Assembly: GCA_035772785.1 (NCBI GenBank)
Contig: JAOCPU010000051.1
Coordinates: 1-64,000, forward strand
Direction: 5' to 3'
DNA: 64,000 nt
DNA from: Phlebiopsis flavidoalba
Taxonomy: Eukaryota > Basidiomycota > Agaricomycetes > Polyporales > Phanerochaetaceae
Positions 1 to 12,345 of the stretch are shown here, piece by piece; the stretch's first letter is position 1; each line of letters begins with the position of its first letter. The notes beneath the pieces were generated by a model. It was not told where the DNA came from. It saw only the letters and a program-made list of their open reading frames with translations, and made no database searches. Both the position numbers and the translations under genes were made by a program.

Positions 1-1577
1 GCTCTACTTAGTGTTTTACACTTCTCCCCTTAAGCAACACACACAGGTGAGTAAGGGTTTTCGTGATAGTTTGGACTCTTTGTCCCTCAGGTAAGAGCCA
101 CACATTGTGTTGGTTAACAGTCCTTTTATGAGCAATGTTGTTGCTTGTGTTCCCACAGTCAAACTTACCCTGGCCTCTTTTGTCTACTTGATAGTTTGTC
201 CAGGATGTCATTGCTATTTTTGCAAACATGCTTGACCCTTAGTTGTGACAAGGATGTTTCAGGTGACAATTTTGCAATTAGCTCTTTTATGAAGATAGTG
301 GACTCCAACTAAAGATGATTGCTGGAGCTAGATTGCAAAAAAAAACCATTCACAGCTGCCCAGTTTATCAGGTGTGGTTGCACTTCTAATAAAGCAACCA
401 AGTGTAAATGCGATGTTAACTTTAAAAACAGATTAGAGTCTGGCACATTAACCTCCTGCCTTCAAGTATGTGTTTGCTAGCCTTGGTATTCCACTGCGAG
501 CCTTGTGAGTAACTGGTCCTGATCTGTGCTGCCACCAATCTGTTGCCTCCAGGCTCTGAGTTGAATCTTTTCAACTAGTGATGCCAGCGCAACATATCTC
601 ATCATTTCTTTGCATGCTGGACTATGTGTATATTGCATACACCAAACATTGCCATAGCCTGATCTCAAGCTTGAGATTATAAATACTGTACTATGGGCTC
701 AATGTCTGTAATATTTTCCCACAATTCAATTTGGATTTGATTCTAGATGCAACTACAGACAGACCTTTGTGAGTTTGAATCAGAGTCATCTGCTGATAAT
801 ATTATGAAGCCAGCGCAGTACCACAGGTCAGCCTATCCCTATTATTGAAAGATTACAAATGTCAACAACAAAGAGAATTAGTATATATCTGTGAAGATCA
901 ACAAAAAATTGGTGACTAGACCATATAACTAGCATTTATGATAGAGATATTTTTCTTAACATTCTGTTCTGCATCTTGGGACTTATCCCTCAGTAAAAGC
1001 TATGGTAGCCTATATTCTGGAATTAGAAGTAAAAACCAATGTTTAAGCTATTACTCTATTTATATAATATGTATTTTGGAGCTAAATTTGAAAAATTGTG
1101 GCTAGTCTTTGGGCTAGATGCTTCCATTTGCTGGATTGGGCCCAAAATTGATAGCAAACTGCTTGTCCTCAATTTCACTTTTGAGATTTATTTAGAGTTG
1201 CTCTTAGCTTTTTCTCTGCTCATTTATAACATTATATTGTAGTCTCAGCATCTATACATGCCTACCAGATAAATTACCGAATTTAATCTGCCATAAATAA
1301 TGCCAATGTAGTTCAATTCTATTGCTTTTTTAATATAATATTTAACCGAAATGCCATCCAAATCTATTAGCAAGCCCAGAGAAAAGTTTGTTACACTATT
1401 AGATAGCTTAGCCCCAACTGACTCAAACAAAAGTATATGACAGTATGTAAGACCAGCCTTTGTTCTTACTCTAGAGTGAAGCACAAAACACTAACATTAT
1501 GAACTTGTGGCAGATGAGAGATGTCAATGTGGACAAGTCCTCTCTGCTTTACCCAAGACTGCCATCAGGCAATTAGC
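1..1577. other. AT-rich intergenic, no intact gene
   Basis: No convincing gene. The plus strand around 250-470 can be read as a short lysine- and cysteine-rich peptide and the minus strand at 477-668 as an open frame of 63 residues, but neither matches a family I recognise and both are closed by stops. The stretch is probably decayed transposon sequence. Confidence 0.4.
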
Positions 1578-1692
1578 TACAGCTGCAGACAAAAGTAATG
1601 CAATTTGGCTTTGAACACTTGGAAACAATAGCTTATAACTTGTTAAACTAATGAGGTGACCACATAAGCTGTAATTGTATGGAGGTGACATA
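1578..1692 (+). repeat. Half copy of the foldback element
   Basis: The sequence starting with CAGCTGCAGACAAAAGTAAT matches the outer arm of the foldback element at 17805-18687. It is cut off exactly where the Tc1-like miniature element at 1695 begins, so that element probably inserted into it. Confidence 0.6.
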
Positions 1693-1694
1693 TA

Positions 1695-2559
1695 CAGTGG
1701 CTGACAAAAATGTGTCACACTTGGCTATTGAGCATACAAAGAATATGTTGTAAGATACTCATGTGAGCAACTACAAAGACACGGTTTATTTGTAGGATAC
1801 TATGGTACTAAGCATTATTTTCGAAATTTACATATATACCATATATAGTAGCTATGATGGTATAATAAACAAATACATTAAAACTGCACTAATAGAAGAT
1901 TCCTTTATTCCACAACCAAGTGAAAAGATATGCACTTTATGTACTATTGATAAAATATCTTGATCTATGAGTAATTGTATGAAAAGCATGCATAATATGT
2001 ATCTGATATCATTATTGAATGAATATTGATTTTTCTGTCATAGCTATATGTAAAATACTATTTGATTTATATTGGCTTTAAGAGGGTATGCGGCAGAATC
2101 TAATTTTCATCAGCCATAGAAAAGAAAATGCTAGATGTGTGGGAAAAAATATAGGTATCCTATTGTGAAGTGTGGCAAGTTACAAATAAAATCCCATTTT
2201 TACCTTGCTTGCTCTAAATTGTTATGACTATAATATTTAGCTAGCTATGGTGAGCTGTGATGCACTATATATACAGTATAGGGACAGTATCAAGATATTT
2301 TTCAAGATTCAAATCTGAATGCCAAAGATTTTTATTACCGTACAATAAAAGATTCTCTAATAAGAGCAAATTTAGTGTATTAGCTTATTATACAATGACT
2401 ATTACTACTTATGGTATATATGTATATATCGAAAATAGCTCTTTATGCTATTCTATACAATCCTAATTCAAGTTATGCAACAGCTCTCTTTATGGGTATT
2501 TTATTCAAAATTCTTTCAGTCCTCAATATCTAAGTGTGACACACTTTTGTCAGTCACTA
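1695..2559 (+). mobile_element. Tc1/mariner-like MITE, copy 1 (full length)
   Basis: A non-autonomous element of about 865 bases. The left end is CAGTGGCTGACAAAAATGTG and the right end is its inverted complement, both flanked by TA, the target duplication of Tc1/mariner elements. There is no coding capacity. It is the reference copy for six other full or partial copies in the window, and its ends resemble those of the Tc1-like element at 8896-10375, which may have supplied transposase. Confidence 0.8.
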
Positions 2560-3697
2560 TACGTGCTAAGTAAAATGCTTGTGTATCTTCTAACTATGAC
2601 TACACAGAATTGGATGCAGGCAATTCTAAAGAGACAGCAAACAAGTTAGAGTCTCCACATGAGGCACTACATTGTAGACGCTCCATGAGTGGCAACCAAA
2701 AGTAGCTGTTGAGCTGCCAGAGAATTGGCAGAAATTTCTACCAAATTGATGTTGCTTGTGAAACTGGTTATATCTCAAGTGTTTGGTATAGTGACAGATC
2801 CAATAGTTTGTAGCTAAGAACTAAAGCGGACTCAAAGAGCTCTTGATAAATATTGATATTTTCTGCAAACTGCGCAGCAGCTTAGTTTCTATATATTTTC
2901 AAGTTGGAGCTTTGCCATATAATAATTGTACTGGAATAATCTTGTTGTCTGGCATATGGCTTTTGTAGTCCCTGGGGCATGTAGTCATTTTATAAAACAG
3001 CGTGGCCATTCTAGAAACTGTCTTATAAAACTGCGGGGAAGAATATCTGCACTATTTTTCCAACCATTACTTTTTCATTATTTTTTTTTTTTGAAATGTA
3101 GAGCAGCATTGAAATATTAAAAATATATCAGAATAATATAATTTGGTAGTGAAATGAGTAAGCTATATTCAAAATACAAAGTCCACTTTTTTCAAAAATA
3201 TAGACGCAGAGCACAAGAAGCCACTCTGGTGCCTAATGAGTGGAATCACAATATGCGCCCATTGCTCTGGAAATTAATGACAGACTACTTGCCATCAATT
3301 CCGTTTTTTGGGTTACATTTGAGGTTGCTCCTAAGCTTTCTTCTGTTTATTTAGGATGCTGCATTGTAGTTTGAGTATTCATGTATGTTTGGATATCTAC
3401 CAGGTAGAATTATCATGTTTCATCTGCCAGGGGTGCTATAAAAATAATCCGATTTTATTTCGCAATTTTCGCAATTTTCAATAGAGTACCCTGGATTTTT
3501 CTACATTTCCCTAGCTCTTCTGCTTCTTGTTTAAGCTTACATATATTCTTTGAGTATTTTCATGGTGTAAAAACATTATCTGACATATTTTCATTATCCT
3601 GGAAATTGTTTCAAATTTCCAGCCATGTTTCAAAATCTGGGAGTTTAGAACTAGCTTCCTAGTAGTTGGAGATTGTTCTGGGCATTCTCCCTATATA
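2560..3697. other. AT-rich, no gene
   Basis: No gene seen. Contains one arm of a dispersed repeat (2930-3155) described separately; the rest shows no recognisable feature. Confidence 0.4.
2930..3155 (+). repeat. Dispersed repeat R3, copy 1
   Basis: Shares an extended match, in opposite orientation, with 5075-5300, including the stretch around TGGCCATTCTAGAAACTG between two TTATAAAA blocks. Unknown repeat family, probably a decayed mobile element. Confidence 0.5.
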
Positions 3698-4551
3698 CAG
3701 TGACTAACAAAAGTGCGTCACACTTAGATGTTGAGCACTCAAAGAGTTTTTGAAGAAGATATTGATAAAGAGAGCTGTTACCTAACTATAATAAAGATTG
3801 TGTGGAATAGCATAAAGAGCTATTTTTGATTTATACACCTGTATTATAAGTAGTAATAGCCATTGAATAGTGAGCAAATATACTAAGATTGCTCTTATTA
3901 GAAATTCTTTTATTATACAGTAATAAAAATGGTGGCTTTGAAAAATTGGTATTAAAGAATTCTTTGATACTATTCCAATGTTGTATATGTAGTGCATTAC
4001 AGCTTACCATAGCTAGCTACATATTATTGCAATAATAATCCAGAGCAAGTAAAGTAAAAATGGGATTTTACTTGTAACTTGCCATACTTTACAATAGCAT
4101 ATCTGTCTCTTTTCTCATATATTCAGTATTGTTTTCTATATGGCTGACAAAAATCAGATGTTTATCACATATTTCACCACAGCCAATATAAATAAATAGT
4201 ATTTCACATATAGCTATGATAGAAAGAATCAACATTTATTGAATAATAATATCAAATATATATCATCCATTCCTTTTATACAGTTACCTATAAATTAAGA
4301 TATTCTATTAATAGCACATAAAATGCATTTTTTTTTTTTCTGATTATGTAATAAAGGAATCTTTTATTAGTGCAGTTTTAATGTATTGGTTTATTATACC
4401 CTCATAGCTGCTATATATGGTATATGTGTAAATCTTGAAAGTGATGTTCATTATCATAGTATTCCACAAAGAATTCTCTTTTCTGTAGTTGCTGATACAA
4501 ATATCTTACAGCACATTTTTCATATATTCAATATCCAAGTGTTGTCACAGT
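3698..4551 (-). mobile_element. Tc1/mariner-like MITE, copy 2 (inverted)
   Basis: Reverse-complement copy of the element at 1695-2559. The left end (CAGTGACTAACAAAAGTGCG) is preceded by TA. The right end at about 4540 is shortened and degenerate. The interior matches the reference copy throughout and has no coding capacity. Confidence 0.75.
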
Positions 4552-4562
4552 GCATGCATTCC

Positions 4563-5038
4563 CACCAATTTTTCGACTTAGTATAATGCCCTGCATGACC
4601 CGGGAGCGGCTCCTTCGGTTCAAAAGGCACAGCATGTAGTTACAATAAATGACTCTTCGGAGTCTAGCCCTGCTTAGTTGTACACACTGATATGCTTACT
4701 TAGTTGCTGACTCAGGCATGACTCAGACTTTCTGTTAGTTTCCATTGTTTCTATAGACTTTAGTAATCGTTCCGGTGAACTAGTATTTAAGCGTAGCCTA
4801 CTGCTGCCTAAGTCTTTATTTTAACCTCTTGGTCATTGGACTTAGGTAAGCTCCAATGTCTGTACATATACATGAATACTAACTTGGTCATTGGACTTAG
4901 CTCAATCTTCATGCCACTACAGCTCCGACTGAGACTTGTTGTGTACGGCCCTTGCTACCTGCCGACATCAAGTTTGTTTAGTTTTACATTACTTCTTTGT
5001 ACTTTGCCCTGTGTATGGGTCAAGCCATTGCCTCTGCA
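4563..5038 (+). repeat. Dispersed repeat R2, copy 1
   Basis: About 475 bases beginning CACCAATTTTTCGACTTAGT and ending CTCTGCAAC. Related copies lie at 6625-7037 (inverted), 8220-8412 and 11865-12176. Size, sharp ends and lack of coding sequence would suit a solo LTR or a large MITE; I cannot tell which. A right-hand Tc1-like terminus (5039-5070) follows directly. Confidence 0.55.
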
Positions 5039-5074
5039 ACAAGTGTGACACATTTTGTTAGTCACTGTATTCCT

Positions 5075-5300
5075 CCACCAAATTATGTCATTTTAGTATG
5101 TTTTTGATATTCCAATGCAGCTCTACAACTTCGGGTTTAATGTTCCAAAAAGGTGATAATTAGTTTATATTTCTCTCCAGCAAGGCTGTTTCAAAACAAA
5201 GTGATGGCAAATCCTTCCCAAGTAATTTTATAAGCCAGTTCCTAGAATGGCCAGAGAGTTTTATAAAATTCTTACATGCATACCTGTTATAGCAAGAAGA
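5075..5300 (-). repeat. Dispersed repeat R3, copy 2
   Basis: Inverted relative to 2930-3155, with the same TTATAAAA blocks around a shared TGGCCATTCTAG core. No coding potential seen. Confidence 0.45.
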
Positions 5301-6624
5301 ACAGTTTGACTAGTCACCAAACTGGAAACTGTTCCCAGCAGTTGTACTGGGGAGATAGCAACTAAACCGCAGAGGAATGTAAGATGGGTAAGAGTGTTGG
5401 CCTCAGTATTTTGAGTATTAGTGTTAATATTTTATATCCTGATATTTACATTTTTACTTGCAGCCATTTTGATGCACTGTGCAACATGCTCGCATCTTTC
5501 AAAGAGGAAATAGGCAGCTTGTTGGAGAAGATGACTTGGACTTGGTCAGGAGTGTTTTGTTTAGTGAATAGGCACTTCACGCGTGAGTGGAGAGGGAATA
5601 GACGATGATATTCGGGAGACGAGACGGTACAGTATTTAAGGGAGTCCGATGAGTGAGCGCTAACCAGACGGTACACGTAGATACAACGAGGGCACGAGCG
5701 GCCTAGCGGCCAGAGGCGAAAGGGTACAATGCTACATAAAGAGAAAGGAGAGAGGCGATGGGAGAGGCCACAGAGGCAAATGGAGAGGCCACTGGGGCGG
5801 CGGCCCATTATAAGGGGCGGTGGTCTCTTGGCGGCGCAAGGGGCCACACCGTCATGGCACAACATTTTGTATATGGACCTGTTCAAGCTTTCAGCCCTTC
5901 CTGCGCTAACTGGAACACAGCATACAAACTACAACGAGAAATTGTAGGATGTTTTTGAACTTGCCGAGTTTGACTCAGACAGTGTTAAGGGCAATGAGCA
6001 CACATTTTGGGTATGTTGTGGAGGCAATGGCTTGACACGCACACTAGGCAAAGTACAAAATATCACAACTAAGGCCCAAGGGTGTATGCAAAGATGATAG
6101 CAGCCGGTGACAACATCAACAGACTATTAAGAGAGACGAGGGGCTAGGGTGAGTGTGAGTATATGTGTATAAGCAACAATGCCAACGGCAACAGCGAACT
6201 GTTTGTATGCTGAGGACCAAGTTAATATTGTTCATATCTACTACAGAGTGAGGGGCTCTTACCTGAGGACCAAGAGGTCAAAACTGAGGTCCCCAGGTAG
6301 AGTGCTGCCAATACTTATACCACTACAGAGTCTATTTCAAATACACATCTGAGGCTGACAAAGCATGTCCGAGGCTGAGTCATTATACACTACTAAAGCT
6401 AAGTAATCCACTGACTGATGAGCCACGTGCTTGATGACGTTATAGTTCTCAAATCTTCCAGTGTCTTCCATGTCACGTGACCTGTTTGATTATTACTATA
6501 AGGAAATTCGAATATTGTCTTTGGGAAATTAAGCGTTGTTCATGGCACAAACCGCGCTTAATATGGGACAGCCCCTAACTGTTTGAGTGCTGTTCTCTTA
6601 GCAATTTGTGACACAAAAGAGTGT
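5301..6624. other. Intergenic with GC-rich island at 5590-5890
   Basis: No gene recognised. The 300-base island at 5590-5890 is strikingly purine- and CpG-rich compared with the surrounding AT-rich DNA and has open frames on both strands, but none resembles a known protein. It may be part of an unrelated insertion. Confidence 0.35.
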
Positions 6625-7037
6625 GTAAAATAGACAAACTCAATGTTGGTAGGCAGCAAGGGCTGTACACAACAAATCTCAGCTAGCGGCACGCAGATTG
6701 AGCTAAGTCCAATGACCAGGTCAATATTTGTGTATTTTCTATACAAATATTGAAGCTTACTTAAGGTCAATAACCAAGAGGCTGAAATGAGAACTTAGGC
6801 AGCAGTAGACCATACTTGAATACTAGTTCACCAGAGCAATTACTAAGTCTGTGGAAATCAATGGAAACTAATAGAATTTCTGAGTCATGCCTGAGTCAGC
6901 AGCTGAGTAAGCATGTCAGTGTGTACAACTAAGCGGGGCTAGATTCCAAGGAATCATCTATTGTGACTACCTGCTGTGCCTTTTAGACCAAAGAGGCCAC
7001 TTGCAAGGCATTACACTAAGTCGAAAAATTGGTGAGT
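6625..7037 (-). repeat. Dispersed repeat R2, copy 2 (inverted)
   Basis: Reverse complement of the repeat at 4563-5038. The shared 5' end (rev. comp. of ...CTAAGTCGAAAAATTGGTG) is well kept, and the similarity fades at the other end near 6625. Confidence 0.55.
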
Positions 7038-8219
7038 GTCTTCACATTCTGCAACAAGGTGTTGTGTAAACACTTCTTGTACATTTTTGTCAGAAATTGT
7101 GCTGGAAATTGTGCCATAGAAGGGTTTGGCAAGTGTTGTTGTTACATGTGATGCTAATGGCATCCCAAGAATGTACTGACATTTTAGAGAACTATTGTTG
7201 CATGTATGCTAAGGAGATATTATGGCAAGTGAGATGCACAAGAAGTACAAATAGCAAAGAATATATTGATGCACTAACAACAATCTGTTCCTATAGTAGA
7301 CACATAAGGTTCATAGCTTTATTCTTTTCTAAACAGAATTTCTGCATCAATAAAATAAAATGAAGAGGAGAACCACCTAAAGAAGCATTGATCAAAGGAA
7401 TTTGTCTAATACTGAGTGATACATGTTTAACTCAGAGAATGTATATTTTTGGCAGTGCAGACAACAAATAGACAAGACTATGGCAAACATTTTGCAATAT
7501 TGGGTTTAGGACTATTGAACAGGGGCTTCCCTTTATATTTTATCTTTCTCTTCAATTTCCCTTTTTAAGAATGACTTCTGAACCCAATAGAATTGCATCT
7601 GTAATTATAAGCCTATTTACCATATTTGGTTATTCTGGATATATGATCAAAGTGCAAGTACCATCTTTTGCTTAAGAATTGTATTACAATATATAATGCT
7701 AAAAATTGTTCTATACATCCGTATACCTTCCTATCTTCAAGCTTATTATCTTTGCTTCTCTATACTGAGGCTGAAAGGCTTAAAGCTCTAGCGTCTAATA
7801 ATTCTCATTTTTCTCTAAATCTCTTGCACCAGAGGGGCCTCTAGCAAGTCTCATACTTTACAAGTTTTTTCTTCACAGCCATTTTTGCCTTTTTCACCTC
7901 CAAATTTACCTTCTTTCTTTTCTCTTTCTTTAGTTCTAATTTTAACACCTAGTCTATTAAATCTGTCTACTCATGTGCCTTCTATTCTGTCATCTCAAGT
8001 TTTGAGCATCTTATGCTATAACTTCACCTTGTGGACTACACAATTCAAATCATTCAAAGCCACTATTTGCAGAAGATTGGGAAAAGGCTTACAGAAAAAA
8101 GACGAGAAACAAAGAAAGAGTAATAGCTAAAACATCACAGAAAGCAAAGAATGAATTTGTTATTATTTATGTCTGGGACAAAATATATGTGTTATTATAT
8201 ATGCAAATGCCTACTAATT
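7038..8219. other. AT-rich, no gene
   Basis: An open frame of 88 residues at 7097-7363 and another of 81 residues at 7885-8130 have no recognisable domain and are not supported by neighbours. I see no other structure. Confidence 0.35.
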
Positions 8220-8412
8220 TTTCAATTAAGTATAATGCTCTGTATAACTCTGATTGGATTCTTTTAGCATGATAAATGGGTTCAAAACAATCCTTCTCAA
8301 TGCGGCGTAGGCTATCGTTACCCTTCACCTGCTTTATTCACCAGCGCTTATTTTGAACTCTTATATCAGTTACAACAAATAACTCTTCAGAGTCAAGCTC
8401 CACTTAGTTGAA
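8220..8412 (+). repeat. Dispersed repeat R2, copy 3 (5' fragment)
   Basis: Starts with the same AATTTTTC..TTAGTATAATGC block as 4563 onward and is cut by the miniature element that begins at 8416. Confidence 0.5.
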
Positions 8413-8415
8413 ATT

Positions 8416-8893
8416 AGTGACTGACAAAAATGTGTCACACTTGTGATATTGAGCATTTAGAGAATATATTGTAAAATATTGATATAAGCAACTACAAAAA
8501 AGCAATATTTTATATATATATACTGCTACTATGGTAATGAACATTATTGTCAAGATTTACATATATACTATGGAATAGCAACTATGATGGTATAATAAAC
8601 AAATACATTGAAACTGCACTGATGGAAGATTGCTTTATTACACAATCAAAAAAGAAATATGCATTTTGCATGCTATGATAAAATATCCTAATTTATGAGT
8701 AACTGTATAAAAAGCATACATAGTATGTATTTGCTATCATTATTGAATGAATGCTGATTTTTTCTGTTGCAGCTATATGTAAAATACTCTTTAATTTATA
8801 TTGGCTATAATGAAGTATATGGTAATATCCGATTTTTTGTCAGCTATAGAAAATGGAACATAGATGTTTAAAAAATTAAACAGTAGGCAAGCA
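8416..8893 (+). mobile_element. Tc1/mariner-like MITE, copy 3 (5' half)
   Basis: Left terminus AGTGACTGACAAAAATGTGT and the first half of the reference element, interrupted at 8894 by the larger Tc1-like element. The order of insertion is therefore repeat R2, then this element, then the Tc1-like element. Confidence 0.7.
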
Positions 8894-8895
8894 TA

Positions 8896-10375
8896 CAATG
8901 ACCGACAAAAGTCTGTCACACCACTAGGCGCCAGTATTCCTTAAGCGTTGTTTACACTGCTGATGAGAGATTAAATAAAAAAAGTATTTAAAAATCAGAA
9001 ATATTCACCGCAGTAGTGTACCATTAGTGACACGTTATAAGCAAATTTGAGATCATATAATACGCTTCCTTTTGAATGACACAGCAATAAGATGTTTTCA
9101 ACCGTCACATCACCCTTCCTAATTGGGAACCGTGTCGTGCATCCCTCATGCTTCACAACGCAGAACTCACTCTCACCTGTGCTATTTATTCCAAAATTAT
9201 TCTATGGCTTTCTCACAGGCTCGTAAACTATACACTCCTGTTACTCCAACCAAAAAGAAGGCAATCATGATTTACGATGCACAGGGTTGGAAGCCTTGGG
9301 ATATTGGGGTCAAACTTGGTCTCAAGAGGTCTACAGTGGTGAAACGCATCAAAAAGCTTTGCGCAAACCCTGATCCCTATTACAAGGCACCTAAGCCAGG
9401 GACGACCATGTTGTCTAAACTCCCATGACTTGCGTTGTGCTTGCCATGCAATTAAGTCTGGACAAGCTCCAGAGTCCAGATGCGACCGCAGTGCAACGCG
9501 ACCTCTTTTCCTATGTGTCTGTGTGCACAGTCCAACATACCCTCTGTCTATGTGAACTACCAGGCCGTGTCTGCCGTCGCCACCCGACCTTTTCCCAGTG
9601 CTGTACACAAGCTGAAGAGAAGGAACTGGGCAAGAGAGAAGGGAGATTTGTCACTCAAGGACTGGAAGGGTACCTGGTTCTCAGATGAGTCCAAATTCAA
9701 GCTCTTTAGCTCGGATGGATGACACTGGTGTAGGAGAGGAGAGGACCTGGGGAAGAGTGAGATGACATGAATATTAACAAGACAGTGAAGCATGGTAGTA
9801 GGAGTATAATAGTGTGGGGGTGTATCTCATGGAAAGGAACTGGCTGGCTTCATCGCATTGAAGGATATATGAATGCTGAGATGTACTGTGAAATTCTCTC
9901 ACAGTCTTTCCTGGGAAGCCTTGCAGACAAAAACCAAGCACCCAACATTATCATTTTCCAGCAGGATAATGACCCAAAACACACTTCTCACCATGCACAG
10001 AAGTGGTTCGAAGAAGAAAATATTCAAGTACTTGTGTGTCCCACCTTCCTCTCTAGACATGAACCTTATAGAACATGCATGGAACATCCTGGACAAGCAA
10101 CTGAGGGCTCGTCATACCTATCCCACCAATACCAAAGCCTTATGGCTTGCATTGGAGAAGGAATGAGAGAAGTTGGATATGGAGTGCTGTGCGAGATTTG
10201 TATAGATTCCATGCCACGTCGGGTTCAGACTCTGAAGGCAGCCAAGGGCTCGTATGCCAAGTACTAATTTCTTCGTAATTGTTGTGATTTTATTATGCAG
10301 TGTTCCAAACTTTGTGCATAGAGATGTGCTCTTCCTGCGCCTATAGAGAAAGGGCAGCTTTTGCAGTCAGTCACA
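8896..10375 (+). mobile_element. Tc1-like DNA transposon, degraded
   Basis: About 1.48 kb. The left terminus CAATGACCGACAAAAGTCTG, preceded by TA, is matched at the right end (around 10338-10375) by a degenerate inverted copy that retains GCGCCTA, the CTTTTG core and CAGTCAC. The interior is a single transposase gene with frameshifts and stops. The termini share CA.TGAC.GACAAAA and TGTCACAC with the miniature elements of this window, so this element or a close relative is the likely source of their mobility (inference). Confidence 0.8.
9204..10267 (+). pseudogene. Tc1-like (DD34E) transposase, frameshifted
   Basis: Would cut and paste the surrounding element. The N-terminal part from the ATG at 9204 (MAFSQARKLYTPVTPTKKK) holds a helix-turn-helix region, with WDIGVKLGLKRSTVVKRIKK as the likely recognition portion. 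Reading then moves between frames: the WFSDES block carries the first catalytic Asp (9684-9686), FQQDNDPKHT carries the second (9965-9967), and NLIEHAWN carries the Glu (10071-10073), about 34 residues later as expected for the Tc1 group. The C-terminal SMPRR and KGSYAKY blocks are also typical. In-frame stops near 9428 and 9722 and at least three frame changes make it non-functional as read. Confidence 0.85.
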
Positions 10376-11744
10376 TTTTTTTGCGCATATTCTTGGTTCC
10401 ACATGTAGGGTAGAGCCGTAATTTCTTTGTGGACTTATTATAGTATACTACGACAATGTATATATCTAATATTTTGACTATACATGTAAATTCTATGGTA
10501 CCGCTGTCATGCCCAGATAGTGTCAGGTCTTAGAGAGGCGAGACTGATGAAATGAGCTTGAAGAGCTTAGCACAGATGTTCTGGACTCTAAGGGGAATTT
10601 TTACTCTGCTGTGGTTCACCGGGCCACTATGCTGGGCTATCACAGTTGTTCAATTGGAAGGGGAGAATTTAAGACTCCAAGCTTCGTTGGGGCTTGAGTT
10701 GTTACACTCTGGCTTTAGAAAGCTCCCTGGACGAATTCTCAAAATGTATACTTACAAGCAGAAGACTTGTATTGATAGTTGGTTTAATGTTCAGTCAGAT
10801 GTGAGAAATTCAACTCTTTCTCTGAGGTGTTGTTTAGGTATAAGCAAGATTTAATTGGAAAGAGTAACTAGAAGTGTGATAGTGAGTTTGCAAACAGAAG
10901 GTGAATCAATCACACTTGCGTCTGGAAGTTGGTTCAGTTGTACGTATCAGTCCTCGAAGTACTTTCAGTCGTGATGAAGTTAGCCCTTTTACCGCCTCTT
11001 TTGCCAGAAAGCCTTTGCTAACACAGTGAACTCTGCACTGCCTCAAAAAGATCTCTTGTCTTTCGCAGGTCAAAAGCTGCCTAGTCTGATGGAGCAGGAT
11101 AGATTTTACTCTGAATTTATTGCAGCATGCGTAGTAGATTATTCAGCAAATATATACAAATTAAATTGAGTGTCTCAGAGTATTGTACAAAACCAAATCT
11201 GGGGAATCAGAGGGTGTTTCTTCCCACTTCTCGAGCCTTCCCAACTGTCTGGGCCTTTTACGTCTGAGTCTTGAGCAGCTTGCTCAACAATTTTGAACTC
11301 CTTATATACTGTTTTGGCCCGTAGTTAGTAACTGTTGCCTGGCCGGCATGTTAGCGAGGCTACACTAGTACGGTTACAGGCTATGCCAGTAGCAACCTGT
11401 TTTGTACATTTTGTGCCAGCCAGCCAATAGCATAAACAGAAAAAGCCTTGCCCACTACTTTTCTTGCTTGGTAAGCCAGTCGTTCCTGGGGTTAGTTTTT
11501 GCCTAACCAATCAGGGCGAGTGCAAACAACTTCCTTGCTGAATAAAGCAGCTAAACTAATGCTGCTTTGTAAGCTGTAGCTATTTTAAAAAAAAGGCACA
11601 GAGATTACTAATTCTTAGTGCTACTACGGCTGAAACTATCTATTTTTATATAATGTCCTTGTACATAACCATCACTGACTTTTCCTTTGTTTTATTGTGT
11701 ACCCTTTAGTCCAAACGTCGTCGAGAGATCCATCCGTGTGCACA
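10376..11744. other. AT-rich, no gene
   Basis: An open frame of 100 residues at 10552-10854 has no recognisable domain. No other feature seen. Confidence 0.35.
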
Positions 11745-11864
11745 AACAGGTTTTTGGCGCCAGGAGTTACCCGGGGTAGTGTGGATCCGGATCAGGCCCT
11801 GCAAATGCCACTGATTTGTGGGTACGGATCTGAGTCAATCTGCGGATAGACTCATGCGAGAGAT
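11745..11864 (-). repeat. Inverted-repeat arm (pairs with 14150-14270)
   Basis: The reverse complement of this stretch matches 14150-14270, including ATGAGTCTA, the GGATC boxes and GTCAGTGGCATTT / ATCAGTGGCATTT. It may be the end of a larger element or an independent repeat. Confidence 0.5.
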
Positions 11865-12176
11865 TTACTATGGACTTTAGTAATATGTGTTCTGGTGAAC
11901 TAATATTCAAGCATAGTCTAACTGCTTGCCTAAATCCCTCATCTTAACCTCTTAATCACTAGACTTAGATAAGCTCTAATACCTGTATAGTACACATACT
12001 GAATACTTATTTGGTTTATTGGACTTAGCTTGATCCACAGGTGCCGCGTAGCTCTGACTGAGACCTGTTTGTGCACGGGCGCCTCGGCTACCAAGCCTGC
12101 CAGCATTGAGTTTTTTTTAGTTTTATATTGCTTCTATACTTTGCCCAGTGTGCATATTGAGCTCTGCAACATATAT
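11865..12176 (+). repeat. Dispersed repeat R2, copy 4 (3' part)
   Basis: Matches the second two thirds of 4563-5038, through the same CTCTGCAAC end. It is diverged and lacks the 5' portion. Confidence 0.5.
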
Positions 12177-12345
12177 CGTGGTATGGCATAGTATAAAATA
12201 CTACATATATATATATATATATATTATTTGTATATAATTTTATAGCTTATGGCTACCTTATAAGTTTTAACAAGTTATAAAGCTATAGTTTTCCAAGTGC
12301 TCAAAGCCCAATTGCATTATTTTTTATCTGCGGCTGTAATTCTAT
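12177..12345 (-). repeat. Foldback element fragment with (TA)n tract
   Basis: Matches the right arm of the foldback element (18545-18687), including AACAAGTTATAAAGC and the CAAAGCCCAATTGCAT end. A TA microsatellite of about two dozen bases (near 12203-12227) has grown inside it. Confidence 0.55.

Noticed and set aside
5446..5886. 146-residue minus-strand frame over the GC-rich island
   Set aside because: No domain, signal or neighbouring exons; overlapping frames on both strands are expected from its composition.
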